DNA of 49,689 nt from Pseudomonadota bacterium (lineage in GTDB: Bacteria; Pseudomonadota; Alphaproteobacteria; Acetobacterales; Acetobacteraceae). Below are positions 34,764 to 43,028 of this stretch, in pieces. The position numbers and the translations under genes were made by a program. A model generated the notes under the pieces. It made no database searches and was not told where the DNA came from. It saw only the letters and a list, made by a program, of their open reading frames with translations. The number at the start of each line of letters is the position of its first letter. Within the stretch, counting starts at the first letter, position 1. The DNA lies in the NCBI GenBank assembly GCA_021847995.1, contig JAJZNE010000170.1:29069-78757 (forward strand), written 5' to 3'.

Positions 34764-35642
34764 ATGTCCAGCACCGCCCCGACCGCCGACGCCGCAGCCC
34801 TTCCCACGCTCGCCGATCTGCGGGCGCAGCTCGACCACATGGACGACGCACTGCACGACCTGCTGATGCGCCGCGCCGCCGTGGTGGGCGAGGTGGCACG
34901 GCTGGCGGCGCACGGCAAGATCGCGTTCCGGCCGGGGCGGGAGGCCGATATCCTCCGCCGCCTGCTCGCCCGCCACCAGGGCGGCCTGCCGCGCCGGGCG
35001 CTGCCGCGGCTGTGGCGCGAATTGTTCGCCGCGACCACGGCCATGCAGGGCGGCTTCGTGGTCGCGGTCGGGGCGCCGGACCCTGCCGCGGCCTACGTCG
35101 CCTGCGCGCGCGAGCATTTCGGCACGCTGACGCCGCTGCGTGCCCACGCCAGCCCCGCCCGCGCGATCGCCGAGGTCAGCGCCGGCGCCGCCGCCGTCGC
35201 CGTGCTGCCGCTGCCGCAGGAGGGCGAGCCGCCCTCGGCCGCGTGGTGGACGACGCTGCTGCATCAGGAGGAACCGCGGCTCCATATCGCCGCGCGGCTA
35301 CCGTTCTGGGTGCCGCGGACGGAAGGGGCACCGCAGGTGCAGGCCCTGGTGGTGGCCGCCGCGGCACCGGACCCCTCGGCACATGACCGCACCCTGCTCG
35401 GCGTCGAACTGCCGCCGGAGATGAGCCGCACGCGGCTCGCGGCCGCCGCCACCGCCGCCGGCCTCGCCCCGCTGGCGATGATCCTGTGCCGCGATCCGGG
35501 GAGCGCGGTCGCGCACGGGCTGATCGAGGTCGAGGGCCACATGGCCGAGGACGACCCGCGCCTCGCCGCACTCGCCGAGCGGGCGGCGCGTCCGCTCGTG
35601 CTCGGCGCCTATGCCGTTCCGCTGCAAGGAGACGCATCATGA
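34764..35642 (+). CDS. Chorismate mutase with degenerate prephenate-dehydratase-like region
   Basis: A 292-residue protein. Residues 15-100 are an AroQ chorismate mutase ([32 protein letters not shown], with Arg pairs and RPGREADIL in catalytic positions), which makes prephenate for Phe and Tyr. Residues 100-290 follow the layout of the P-protein dehydratase and ACT domains ([30 protein letters not shown], ending LGAYAVPL). But the dehydratase TRF motif and the ACT ESRP motif are not found, so this half is probably not catalytic. It starts the plus-strand cluster and is ATGA-coupled to hisC. Confidence 0.87.
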   Translation: MSSTAPTADAAALPTLADLRAQLDHMDDALHDLLMRRAAVVGEVARLAAHGKIAFRPGREADILRRLLARHQGGLPRRALPRLWRELFAATTAMQGGFVVAVGAPDPAAAYVACAREHFGTLTPLRAHASPARAIAEVSAGAAAVAVLPLPQEGEPPSAAWWTTLLHQEEPRLHIAARLPFWVPRTEGAPQVQALVVAAAAPDPSAHDRTLLGVELPPEMSRTRLAAAATAAGLAPLAMILCRDPGSAVAHGLIEVEGHMAEDDPRLAALAERAARPLVLGAYAVPLQGDAS

Positions 35643-36742
35643 CCGGCGCCCCACGCCCGCGGCCGGAGGTGCTGCGCATCGACGCCTATGTCGGCGGCGA
35701 GTCGAAGCTGCCCGGCGTCAACCGCATCATCAAGCTGTCGTCGAACGAAGGCGCGTTCGGCGTTCCGCCCGGCGCCGCCGCCGCCTATGCCCGCGTCGCC
35801 GCCGATCTGCACCGCTACCCCGACGGCGGCTCGCTCGGGCTGCGGCGGGCGATCGGGGCGCGGTTCGGCCTCGATCCTGCGCGCATCGTCTGCGGCACCG
35901 GCTCGGACGAGCTGATCCAGCACCTCTGCCACGCCTATGGCGGCCCGGGCACCGAGATCATCATGTCGATGCACGGCTTCACCATGTACCAGGTCGCCGG
36001 CACCTATGCCGGCAGCCGCGTGCTGAAAGTGCCGGAGCGCGCGCTGACCGCGGACGTTGACCTGCTGCTCGGCGCCGTCTCCGCCGCGACCCGCCTCGTC
36101 TTTCTGGCCAACCCCAACAATCCGACCGGCACGCTGCTGGCACCGGCGGAGGTGGCACGGCTGCGGCGCGGGCTGCCGCCCGAAGTGCTGCTGGTGCTCG
36201 ATGCCGCCTATGCCGAGTATGTCGGACGGCCCGAGTACGACCCCGGCGTGGCGCTGGTCGATGCCGGCGACAACACGGTGATGCTGCGCACCTTCAGCAA
36301 AGTGTTCGGCCTTGCCGGGCTGCGCGTCGGCTGGGCCTATGCGCCACCCGGCGTGGTCGATGTGCTGAACCGGGTGCGCGGCGTGTTCAACATCAACCTC
36401 GCCGCCCAGGAAGCCGCCGTTGCGGCGCTCGCCGAACCGGGATGGGTGGAGCGGTCGCGCGCGCACAACACCGAATGGCGCGCGCGCCTGGCCGCCGCAC
36501 TGACCGACGCGGGGTTGAAGGTGTGGGGCAGCGAGGGCAATTTCCTGCTCGCCGATTTCGGCACCGTGGCACGCGCGGCGGCGGCCGATGCGGCGCTGCG
36601 GCAGAGCGGGATCATCGTCCGCAGCATGGTGCCGTACGATCTCGGCCACTGCCTGCGCATCACCATCGGCACGGCGGAGGAATGCACCCTGGTCGCCGAG
36701 CGCATCGCCGCCTTCATGGCCGGGCCGCGTGCGGATGGCTGA
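35639..36742 (+). CDS. hisC: Histidinol-phosphate/aromatic aminotransferase (HisC family)
   Basis: A 367-residue PLP-dependent class I/II aminotransferase. Substrate and cofactor motifs are [47 protein letters not shown], and the PLP lysine in [17 protein letters not shown]. Position between chorismate mutase and prephenate dehydrogenase suggests it transaminates aromatic keto acids as well as, or in place of, imidazole-acetol phosphate. Its start overlaps the previous stop and its end overlaps tyrA by 8 bases. Confidence 0.93.
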   Translation: MTGAPRPRPEVLRIDAYVGGESKLPGVNRIIKLSSNEGAFGVPPGAAAAYARVAADLHRYPDGGSLGLRRAIGARFGLDPARIVCGTGSDELIQHLCHAYGGPGTEIIMSMHGFTMYQVAGTYAGSRVLKVPERALTADVDLLLGAVSAATRLVFLANPNNPTGTLLAPAEVARLRRGLPPEVLLVLDAAYAEYVGRPEYDPGVALVDAGDNTVMLRTFSKVFGLAGLRVGWAYAPPGVVDVLNRVRGVFNINLAAQEAAVAALAEPGWVERSRAHNTEWRARLAAALTDAGLKVWGSEGNFLLADFGTVARAAAADAALRQSGIIVRSMVPYDLGHCLRITIGTAEECTLVAERIAAFMAGPRADG

Positions 36743-37622
36743 GCCGCTGTTCCGGCGCCTGGCGCTGCTCGGCATCGGGCTGATCGGCAGCTCGGTCGCC
36801 CGCATCGCCCGCGAGCGGGGCGACATCGCCGGGGAGGTGGTGGCAAACGCGCGCACCCAGGCGACACGCGATCGGGTGCGGGAACTCGGCATCACCGACC
36901 GCATCGAGGCCGATCCGGCGGCGGCGGTTGCCGGGGCCGATTGTGTCATGCTGTGCGCCCCGGTCGGCGCCTTCGCCGCACTGGCGGAGGCGATCGCGCC
37001 GCATCTCGCGCCCGGCGCGATCCTGACCGATGTCGGCTCGACCAAGCAGTCGGTGATCCGGGATGTCGGGCCGCTGGTGCCGGCCAGCGTGCATTTCGTC
37101 CCCGCCCATCCGCTCGCCGGCACAGAATATTCCGGGCCAGATGCCGGCTTCACGACCCTGTTCCGCGACCGCTGGTGCCTGCTGACGCCGCCGCCCGGCA
37201 CCGACCGGGAGGCGGTCGGCCGCATTGCCGACCTGTGGCGCCGCTGCGGGGCGAGCGTGGAGGAGATGGAGCCGGCGCATCACGACCGGGTGCTGGCGAT
37301 CGTGAGCCATCTGCCGCATCTGATCGCCTTCACCATCTGCGGCACCGCCGATGACCTGGAGGGCGAGAGCCGGCGGCAGGTGCTGCAATTCGCGGCCACC
37401 GGCTTTCGCGACTTCACCCGCATTGCGGCCTCCGATCCGGTGATGTGGCGTGACGTCTTCCTCAACAACCGCGAGGCGCTGCTGGAGATGCTGGCGCGCT
37501 TCACCGAGGATGCGCAGGCGATGGCGCGTGCCGTGCGCTGGGGCGACGGTGCCTATATCGAGGACAAGATCCTGCGTGGCCGGCGGATCCGGCGGAGTCT
37601 GATCGAACTGAAGCAGGCCTGA
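36735..37622 (+). CDS. tyrA: Prephenate/arogenate dehydrogenase (TyrA family)
   Basis: A 295-residue NAD(P)-dependent dehydrogenase for tyrosine synthesis. The Rossmann motif [13 protein letters not shown] is at residues 12-24. [38 protein letters not shown], and [18 protein letters not shown] include the catalytic and substrate-binding His/Ser residues of the family. The C-terminal helical domain is complete. It is the third gene of the aromatic cluster; the choice of prephenate or arogenate is not settled by sequence. Confidence 0.95.
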   Translation: MAEPLFRRLALLGIGLIGSSVARIARERGDIAGEVVANARTQATRDRVRELGITDRIEADPAAAVAGADCVMLCAPVGAFAALAEAIAPHLAPGAILTDVGSTKQSVIRDVGPLVPASVHFVPAHPLAGTEYSGPDAGFTTLFRDRWCLLTPPPGTDREAVGRIADLWRRCGASVEEMEPAHHDRVLAIVSHLPHLIAFTICGTADDLEGESRRQVLQFAATGFRDFTRIAASDPVMWRDVFLNNREALLEMLARFTEDAQAMARAVRWGDGAYIEDKILRGRRIRRSLIELKQA

Positions 37623-37652
37623 CCGCCGCCCGGCGGGCCGTGCGCCGCGGCG

Positions 37653-38684
37653 TCAGAGCCTGGTTGCGATCACGGCGGGTGCCGGGATGCCCGCCTGTTC
37701 GCCGATATCGACCGTCGTCATGTCGCCGAACCCGGCCTCCGTCAGCCAGTCGCGATACTGCGCGAGGGTGAACGTGTCGCCGTTCTCGGTGTTGAGCAGC
37801 ATGTTGAGCGCGAACAGCAGCGCCGGCAGCGGGCCGGAGCGGTCATCGCCCGGGAAGAAATCGAGGATCGCGATGCGCCCGCCCGGTCGCAGGGCGGCGG
37901 CAAGGCGGCGGAACAGCCGGCGGGACGATGCCTCGCCCTCGGAATGCACGATATTGCCGAGAATCGCGAGATCGAAGCGCTCCCGGCCGAACTCCACCGT
38001 GTTGAGGTCGCCGGGCAGATACGCGAAGCGCCCGGCAAGCCCGTGCCGCGCGGCAAAGCCGGCGGTTTCCCGGAGCACGCCGGGGAAATCCTGCGCCGTC
38101 ACCCGCGCCGTCGCGTCGGCCTCGGCAACCGCGATGCTCCACACCGCCGATCCGGCACCGACATCAACGACCTGCAGGCCATGATGCGTCCGTCCGGCAC
38201 CGAGCGCCGCGGCAAGGCGGGCGGCCGGCGCACGGTTGGCGACGTGCAGGCTGCGGATCAGGATCGGGAAGAATGCCTCGGCCCGCTCCTGCCGCTCCAC
38301 CGCCACGACCGGCCGGCCGCTGCGCACCGCCTCGGTCAGACTGCCCCAGGCGGTCCACAGCGCATCGGTTTCCATCAGCGCCCCGACATAGTCGGCGCTG
38401 TCGCGAACCAGATAGGTTCGCGCCCCTTCCACCAGCGAATACGCCGGGCCCTGCCGCCCGAGCAGGCCGAGTGCGACCAGCGCGTCAAGCAGCATGCGGG
38501 TGCCGCGCAGGCTGGTGCCGGCCGCCGCGGCAACCGCCGCCGCGCTGGCCGGTCCCGCGCGCAGATGGTCGAACAGGTTCAACTGCAATGCAGCGGTCAG
38601 CACGCGCGGGGCGGCCATCGCCATGTGCAGTTGCAGCAGCGCATGCGGAGTGATCGCCGCGGCGGATTGGTCGGACGCGTTCAT
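37653..38684 (-). CDS. SAM-dependent O-methyltransferase (plant-type/acetylserotonin family)
   Basis: A 343-residue methyltransferase with an N-terminal winged-helix dimerization domain (LTAALQLNLFDHL, TSLRGTRMLLDALVALGLL) and a C-terminal Rossmann domain. Motif I is QVVDVGAGSAVWSIAVAEAD, then TAQDFPGVLRETAGFA, LPGDLN, ILGNIVHSEGE (with His of the catalytic region) and RIAILDFFPGDD. Members methylate small phenolics or polyketides; the substrate here is unknown. GGGAGG precedes the ATG by 8 bases. It lies 64 bases after the cytochrome c gene on the same strand and converges on tyrA. Confidence 0.9.
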   Translation of the reverse strand: MNASDQSAAAITPHALLQLHMAMAAPRVLTAALQLNLFDHLRAGPASAAAVAAAAGTSLRGTRMLLDALVALGLLGRQGPAYSLVEGARTYLVRDSADYVGALMETDALWTAWGSLTEAVRSGRPVVAVERQERAEAFFPILIRSLHVANRAPAARLAAALGAGRTHHGLQVVDVGAGSAVWSIAVAEADATARVTAQDFPGVLRETAGFAARHGLAGRFAYLPGDLNTVEFGRERFDLAILGNIVHSEGEASSRRLFRRLAAALRPGGRIAILDFFPGDDRSGPLPALLFALNMLLNTENGDTFTLAQYRDWLTEAGFGDMTTVDIGEQAGIPAPAVIATRL

Positions 38685-38748
38685 GGCGGAACCTCCCTTG
38701 CCGGACTCCTCCCCGGATTCCTGCGGTCGCCGCCCGGGGCGGCGGACG

Positions 38749-39246
38749 CTATTGCGGCATCATCACCGCCATATAGGGTGCCGGCGCCTTTTCGCCCGGC
38801 TGTGTCGGCCCCGGCACGAGGCGCCGCACCGGCGGCAGCGAGCGCAGATAGGCCACCACCGCCCGCGCATCCTGATCGGTCAGCGCCACGAAGTCGCCAT
38901 ACGGCATCATCGGGATCAGCGGCCGGCCGGTCGGCGTGACGCCGGTGCGGAAGGCGGTGATGATCTGCTCGTCGCTCCATTTGCCGAGCCCGGTTTCGGC
39001 ATCGGGGGTCAGGTTGGGTCCCCAGTGGATGCCGAGACCCGGCATGGCAAAGCCGACATCGGAGCCGGACAGGGGATGGGCGAGATCGGGCTTGCCGAGG
39101 AAATAACCGGGGGTATGACAATCGCCGCAGCCCATGATCGTGACCAGGTATTTGCCCCGCGCCACGTCATCCTGCGCGCGCGCAGGGGCAGCGGCGACGG
39201 CGGCGACGCATGCGGCCGACAGCGCGGCACAGAGGTGGCGCTTCAT
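38749..39246 (-). CDS. Periplasmic mono-heme cytochrome c
   Basis: A 165-residue c-type cytochrome. The signal peptide ends at ARAQ (residues 22-25). The heme site is C40-G-D-C43-H44 in IMGCGDCHTPGYF. The axial Met is likely in LIPMMPYGDFVALTD, and the C-terminal helix is DARAVVAYLRSLPP, a common class I cytochrome end. GGPNLTPD-like GPNLTPDAETGLGKWSDEQIITAFRTG marks it as like the cytochrome subunits of sugar/alcohol or other dehydrogenases. No dehydrogenase is nearby. The 287-base gap to the next gene shows no clear structure. Confidence 0.93.
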   Translation of the reverse strand: MKRHLCAALSAACVAAVAAAPARAQDDVARGKYLVTIMGCGDCHTPGYFLGKPDLAHPLSGSDVGFAMPGLGIHWGPNLTPDAETGLGKWSDEQIITAFRTGVTPTGRPLIPMMPYGDFVALTDQDARAVVAYLRSLPPVRRLVPGPTQPGEKAPAPYMAVMMPQ

Positions 39247-39533
39247 CTCGGTCTCCTCCCATTTTCATGGCGATCGCGGTGGCGTGACGGCGTCGGGTGC
39301 CGGAATCGACGGGCTGGGCGTCGGCGCCGCCGGGCGGGGCCGACGGCGCGCGGCGTCACGGACGGAGTCGCTCGGTAAGGTTGCAGCGCATGCATTCACT
39401 GCCGCCTCCCCCGGCATGACGGTATCACCGGCAAAGTCATTGTAACTCCGCACACGTCTCACCGCCAGTCATATCCACGGAGCCGGGGCACGAACCGTTT
39501 GACCGACGGCGCGAACCTGCTTAGGCAAATGCC

Positions 39534-39815
39534 ATGGCGCTCCGACTCGACAGCTACCGCGACGCCTACCGCCTGGCCCATGCCGCGGGCTGGGATGCCG
39601 GTGAGCGCCGCATGGTGCGCGCTGGGCGCACCGCCTGGGACCGCGGCGACTTTGCTGCCGCCGCGGCGGCGTTCCGGCAGGTGATGATGGCCCTCGGTCA
39701 TCCCGAGCCGGAGCTTCGCCGCCCCGCCCCCCGCGAACGGGTCCGCACCGCGCATGGCAAACCGACTGTACTACGGCGACAACCTCGACATCCTGCGCGC
39801 GCAGGTGCGCGATGA
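39534..39815 (+). CDS. Small hypothetical protein (uncertain)
   Basis: A 93-codon ORF. The first 55 residues ([20 protein letters not shown], then [26 protein letters not shown]) look like a helical, TPR-like small protein. The rest is arginine/proline-rich and overlaps the start of the methyltransferase gene by 62 bases in another frame. There is a weak TAGG ribosome-binding site upstream. It may be real with a long overlap, or the tail may be non-functional. No function is assigned. Confidence 0.45.
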   Translation: MALRLDSYRDAYRLAHAAGWDAGERRMVRAGRTAWDRGDFAAAAAAFRQVMMALGHPEPELRRPAPRERVRTAHGKPTVLRRQPRHPARAGAR

Positions 39816-41427
39816 CAGCGTCGATCTGATCTACCTCGACCCGCCGTTCAATTCCGACGCGGCGTACAACGTGCTGTTCACGGCACCCGCGGGGCAGCGC
39901 AGCGAATCGCAGGTGGAGGCGTTTCAGGATACGTGGCACTGGGGCGAGAGTGCGGCGCGCGGACTCGAGGACGTGATGCGGTCGCAGCATACGGCGCTGG
40001 CCACATTGCTGCGCGCGATGCAGCAGTTTCTCGGCACCAGCGACCTGATGGCATATCTGGCGATGATGGCAGTGCGGCTGATCGAACTGCACCGCGTGCT
40101 GAAACCAACCGGCAGCCTCTACCTGCACTGCGATCCTACGGCGAGCCATTATTTGAAGCTGCTGCTGGATGCGGTGTTCGGGGGCGGCGCTTTCCGCAGC
40201 GAAGTCATCTGGAAGCGAACCGGTGCACATGGCAGCGCCAGGCGTTGGGGTCCGATTCATGATACGATTCTGTTCTATACGAAGTCGGATTCCTTCTGCT
40301 GGAACAGAGCCTTCACTAATTACGACCGGGATTATATTGCTCTCCATTATCGCCATCGCGACGACAAAGGCATATTCCGCACTGTTCTCCTGACGCGGCC
40401 AGGCATTCGCAACGGGGACTCGGGCCTGCCGTGGAGGAGCGTCGATCCAACCGCCTCCGGGCGCCACTGGGCTGTTCCGCTCGCGGCTTTCCGGCGCGCT
40501 TATCCCGATCTCGATCCATCCTCGCTCTCCGCCCAGGCTAAGCTTGATCTATTGGACCAAGCGGGCTTGGTTCATTGGCCGACCGGACGTGGCCGCATTC
40601 CTAACCAAAAGCGATACTTGGATGAAAATCCTGGAGTGGCGCTACAGGACATCGTCCTCGACATACCTCCGCTATCGCGTCAGAGCGCCGAACGCCTTGG
40701 CTATCCCACACAAAAACCCCTCGCCCTGCTCGAAAGAATCATTGCGGCCAGCAGCAATCCCGGGGACGTCGTGCTGGACCCGTTCTGCGGCTGCGGCACC
40801 GCCGTGCATGCGGCGCAGAAGCTCGGGCGGCAGTGGATCGGCATCGATGTCACGCATCTTGCCATCAGCCTGATCGAACGGCGGCTGAAAGATGCGTTTT
40901 CCGACATCGCGTTCGAGGTACACGGCACGCCCCGCGACCTCGACGGCGCACGCGACCTCGCCCGGCGGGATAAGTATCAGTTCCAGTGGTGGGCCGTGTC
41001 CCTGGTCGATGCAGTGCCGCAGGGCGGGCCGAAGAAGGGCGCGGATCGCGGCATCGACGGCATCCGCTGGGTGCGAACCGGTCCCGATGTCGGCGATGTT
41101 GAAAGGGTGCTCGTCTCCGTCAAAGGCGGCGACAATGTCTCGGTGGCGCAGCTGCGCGACCTCGCCGGCACGATCGAGCGCGAACGGGCAAAGGGTGGCC
41201 TGTTCGTCACGCTCGCCGAACCGACGCGGGAGATGCGGCGGGAAGCGGCGGCGGCGGGGTTCTTCGATACCGGCTTCGGCACGCATCCGCGCATTCAGAT
41301 CATGACCATCCGCGAATTGCTCGCCGGCATGCGCCCCGATCTGCCGCCGCTCGGCCGCAACGAAGGCTTCCGTCGCGCCCCGCGCGAGCGCGGCCCACGG
41401 CCGCGGCAGAGCGGCCTCGACCTGTGA
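39754..41427 (+). CDS. DNA methyltransferase (beta-class N6-adenine/N4-cytosine) fused to Mrr-like nuclease domain
   Basis: A 557-residue fusion. Motif IV D29-P-P-F ([14 protein letters not shown]) comes first. A central target-recognition region (about residues 150-330) follows, then [14 protein letters not shown] (motif X) and motif I D342-P-F-C-G-C-G-T. This is the beta order. From about residue 395 comes a nuclease-like domain: [18 protein letters not shown], then GADRGIDG with D435, and VSVKGG with K457, an Mrr/PD-(D/E)xK pattern. Next is [25 protein letters not shown]. The central region is AT-richer than the flanks (as low as 43-50% GC against about 68%). It may be a one-protein restriction-modification or modification-dependent system. 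Confidence 0.9.
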   Translation: MANRLYYGDNLDILRAQVRDDSVDLIYLDPPFNSDAAYNVLFTAPAGQRSESQVEAFQDTWHWGESAARGLEDVMRSQHTALATLLRAMQQFLGTSDLMAYLAMMAVRLIELHRVLKPTGSLYLHCDPTASHYLKLLLDAVFGGGAFRSEVIWKRTGAHGSARRWGPIHDTILFYTKSDSFCWNRAFTNYDRDYIALHYRHRDDKGIFRTVLLTRPGIRNGDSGLPWRSVDPTASGRHWAVPLAAFRRAYPDLDPSSLSAQAKLDLLDQAGLVHWPTGRGRIPNQKRYLDENPGVALQDIVLDIPPLSRQSAERLGYPTQKPLALLERIIAASSNPGDVVLDPFCGCGTAVHAAQKLGRQWIGIDVTHLAISLIERRLKDAFSDIAFEVHGTPRDLDGARDLARRDKYQFQWWAVSLVDAVPQGGPKKGADRGIDGIRWVRTGPDVGDVERVLVSVKGGDNVSVAQLRDLAGTIERERAKGGLFVTLAEPTREMRREAAAAGFFDTGFGTHPRIQIMTIRELLAGMRPDLPPLGRNEGFRRAPRERGPRPRQSGLDL

Positions 41428-41455
41428 GCACGGGGACGAATGGCCGCCGGCGTTT

Positions 41456-41512
41456 CATACCAGCCGCCCTTTGAGTTGACCCATCTGCGATGGGTCAACG
41501 GCGGCCGGTATG
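41456..41512. repeat. Large interrupted hairpin downstream of the methyltransferase-nuclease gene
   Basis: Inner arms GTTGACCCAT (41475-41484) and ATGGGTCAAC (41490-41499) are perfect over 10 bp with a 5-base loop. Outer arms CATACCAGCCGCC (41456-41468) and GGCGGCCGGTATG (41500-41512) match at 12 of 13 bases, with a 6-base bulge on the left. It fills much of the 129-base gap and could terminate both convergent genes or be a REP/MITE-like element. Confidence 0.75.
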
Positions 41513-41556
41513 ATTCATATTTCGCGCGCCGCCGCCCACCAACCCGGCGCTTGGTA

Positions 41557-42726
41557 TCAGTTGGCCGGTCCTGCGGTCAGCGTGGTCGCGTTGACGCCGC
41601 AGCCGAAGCTGTTGTTCAGGCCATAGATCTGGCCGGCCGAAAGACAGTAGTGCTGGAACGTCTGGAAATGCGTCTCTGCCAGCCAGGACGTGCCGGTCTG
41701 CGGATCGGTCACCACGCGCGCGCCGCTCAGCGCGTTCATCCAATCGCCCGCCGACTGCATCGTCGTCGCCATCGTCTGCGCCGATTGCTGCATCTGCATC
41801 GCCCGCACGCGGTCGCCCCAGTCGGCGATGATTTCCTGCGTCCGGCGGTACTGCGCAATGCTCTGCTCGCCGAAGCGATAGACTTCGTTTGCGGTCATGC
41901 GGTTCTGCAGCTCGCGCTGCATCGCCGCGTAGAAGCCGAGCACCGATTGCACCGGCCGCTCGGTCCATGCCGGCGTCGGGCGAAAACTGGCGAGCACCGC
42001 CGCACATTGCCGCACATCCGCCGCTGCCAGGTGCCCCCCCGGCGCCTCGCAGCCGCGCAGAAAGGCGAAGGATTCGACTGCTCCCGGCTGCGGGAACAGC
42101 GGGTTCGGCACCGTGCGCGACTGGAGCAGGAACCATTCCGCGGTGAGCGCGCCGCCGGCGGTGACGGTCGCCGTACCTTCCACCAGTGCCGGCGTGTCGC
42201 GAACGATGCGCACGCCCTCGGGCGCCATGCCACGCGCGCGCAGCAGGGCGGCCAGCAGCGACAGCGCCTCACGCGGGCCGTGCGGACGGGCGACGAATCC
42301 GGCGAGCAGCTGCGCCAGCGCGTCGGCGCAGGCGACCACGCCGCGGGCGGGCACGCAGCGCCCGTACTGCGCGACCACGCCGGCGGTCCTGACATAGAGA
42401 TCGGTGAGCGAGATCAGCGGGAACAGATAGGCCCGCACTCGTCCGTCCGGCGCCGCCGCCTCGATCGGGTCGCCGGCGCGGCGGAGCGGCAGAAGGTGCC
42501 AGCCCTCCGGCAGGCCGAGCGTGAATGCCCCGCCGGGCGCCGTTGCCGGCGACAGCTTCATCGCTGGCAGCGCAGCCGACCCTGGCGGCGCGGAGGCCGC
42601 CTGTTGCGCCGGCGCCGACACCGGCAGCGCGGCCACCGCCAGCAGCAGGGCGACAGAGGAAGCCGCACGCGCACCCAGGCGCATCCGCGTCATCGCCGCC
42701 ACAGAGGCGCTGGTGACGGTCGTCAT
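41557..42726 (-). CDS. Secreted hypothetical protein
   Basis: A 389-residue protein with an N-terminal signal (ASSVALLLAVAALPVSAPAQQA, cleavage after APA likely) and no motif I recognise. The mature part has FTLGLPEGWHLLPLRRAGDPIEA, a Gln-rich helical stretch (MQMQQSAQTMATTMQSAGDW) near residue 310, and Cys residues at the end (HYCLSAGQIY, SFGCGVNATTL). It is probably periplasmic. The ATG at 42724-42726 has GGAGGGG 6 bases upstream. It lies between the hairpin and a tRNA gene. Confidence 0.82.
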   Translation of the reverse strand: MTTVTSASVAAMTRMRLGARAASSVALLLAVAALPVSAPAQQAASAPPGSAALPAMKLSPATAPGGAFTLGLPEGWHLLPLRRAGDPIEAAAPDGRVRAYLFPLISLTDLYVRTAGVVAQYGRCVPARGVVACADALAQLLAGFVARPHGPREALSLLAALLRARGMAPEGVRIVRDTPALVEGTATVTAGGALTAEWFLLQSRTVPNPLFPQPGAVESFAFLRGCEAPGGHLAAADVRQCAAVLASFRPTPAWTERPVQSVLGFYAAMQRELQNRMTANEVYRFGEQSIAQYRRTQEIIADWGDRVRAMQMQQSAQTMATTMQSAGDWMNALSGARVVTDPQTGTSWLAETHFQTFQHYCLSAGQIYGLNNSFGCGVNATTLTAGPAN

Positions 42727-42878
42727 CGACCGCCCCTCCAACAAGGTCCGACGCGATATTCTTGCACCGCGATCGGCCGGCGCGCAACGTCCGCGTCCGG
42801 CGCGAAGGCGGCGAAGGTACGGAGCGTCGCGCCAGCGGGACGGGACGCGACGCTTGCGGCGCCGCGAAAAGCGGGATT

Positions 42879-42952
42879 TGGCTGGGGGACCTGGATTCGA
42901 ACCAAGGCTGCCCGGGTCAGAGCCGGGAGTTCTACCGCTAAACTATCCCCCA
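42879..42952 (-). tRNA. tRNA-Gln (anticodon CUG)
   Basis: A 74-base cloverleaf: acceptor TGGGGGA/TCCCCCA (7 bp), D-arm GTTTAGCGGTAGAAC, anticodon stem CCCGG/CCGGG with loop CTCTGAC (anticodon CTG), T-arm TTGG-TTCGAAT-CCAG, discriminator G, and encoded CCA. It decodes CAG. No integration signature is seen beside it. Confidence 0.96.
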
Positions 42953-43028
42953 GCAGCGTCGCGGGACGACGGCGATGCCGACAGATAGGCGCCGGCCGCC
43001 GGGGCCGTCAAGGCAGGCGGGAGGGGGT

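Noticed and set aside
39265-39462. Short minus-strand ORF of 65 codons upstream of the cytochrome c gene
   Set aside because: Proline/arginine-rich, no ribosome-binding site, and no recognisable domain; treated as spacer.
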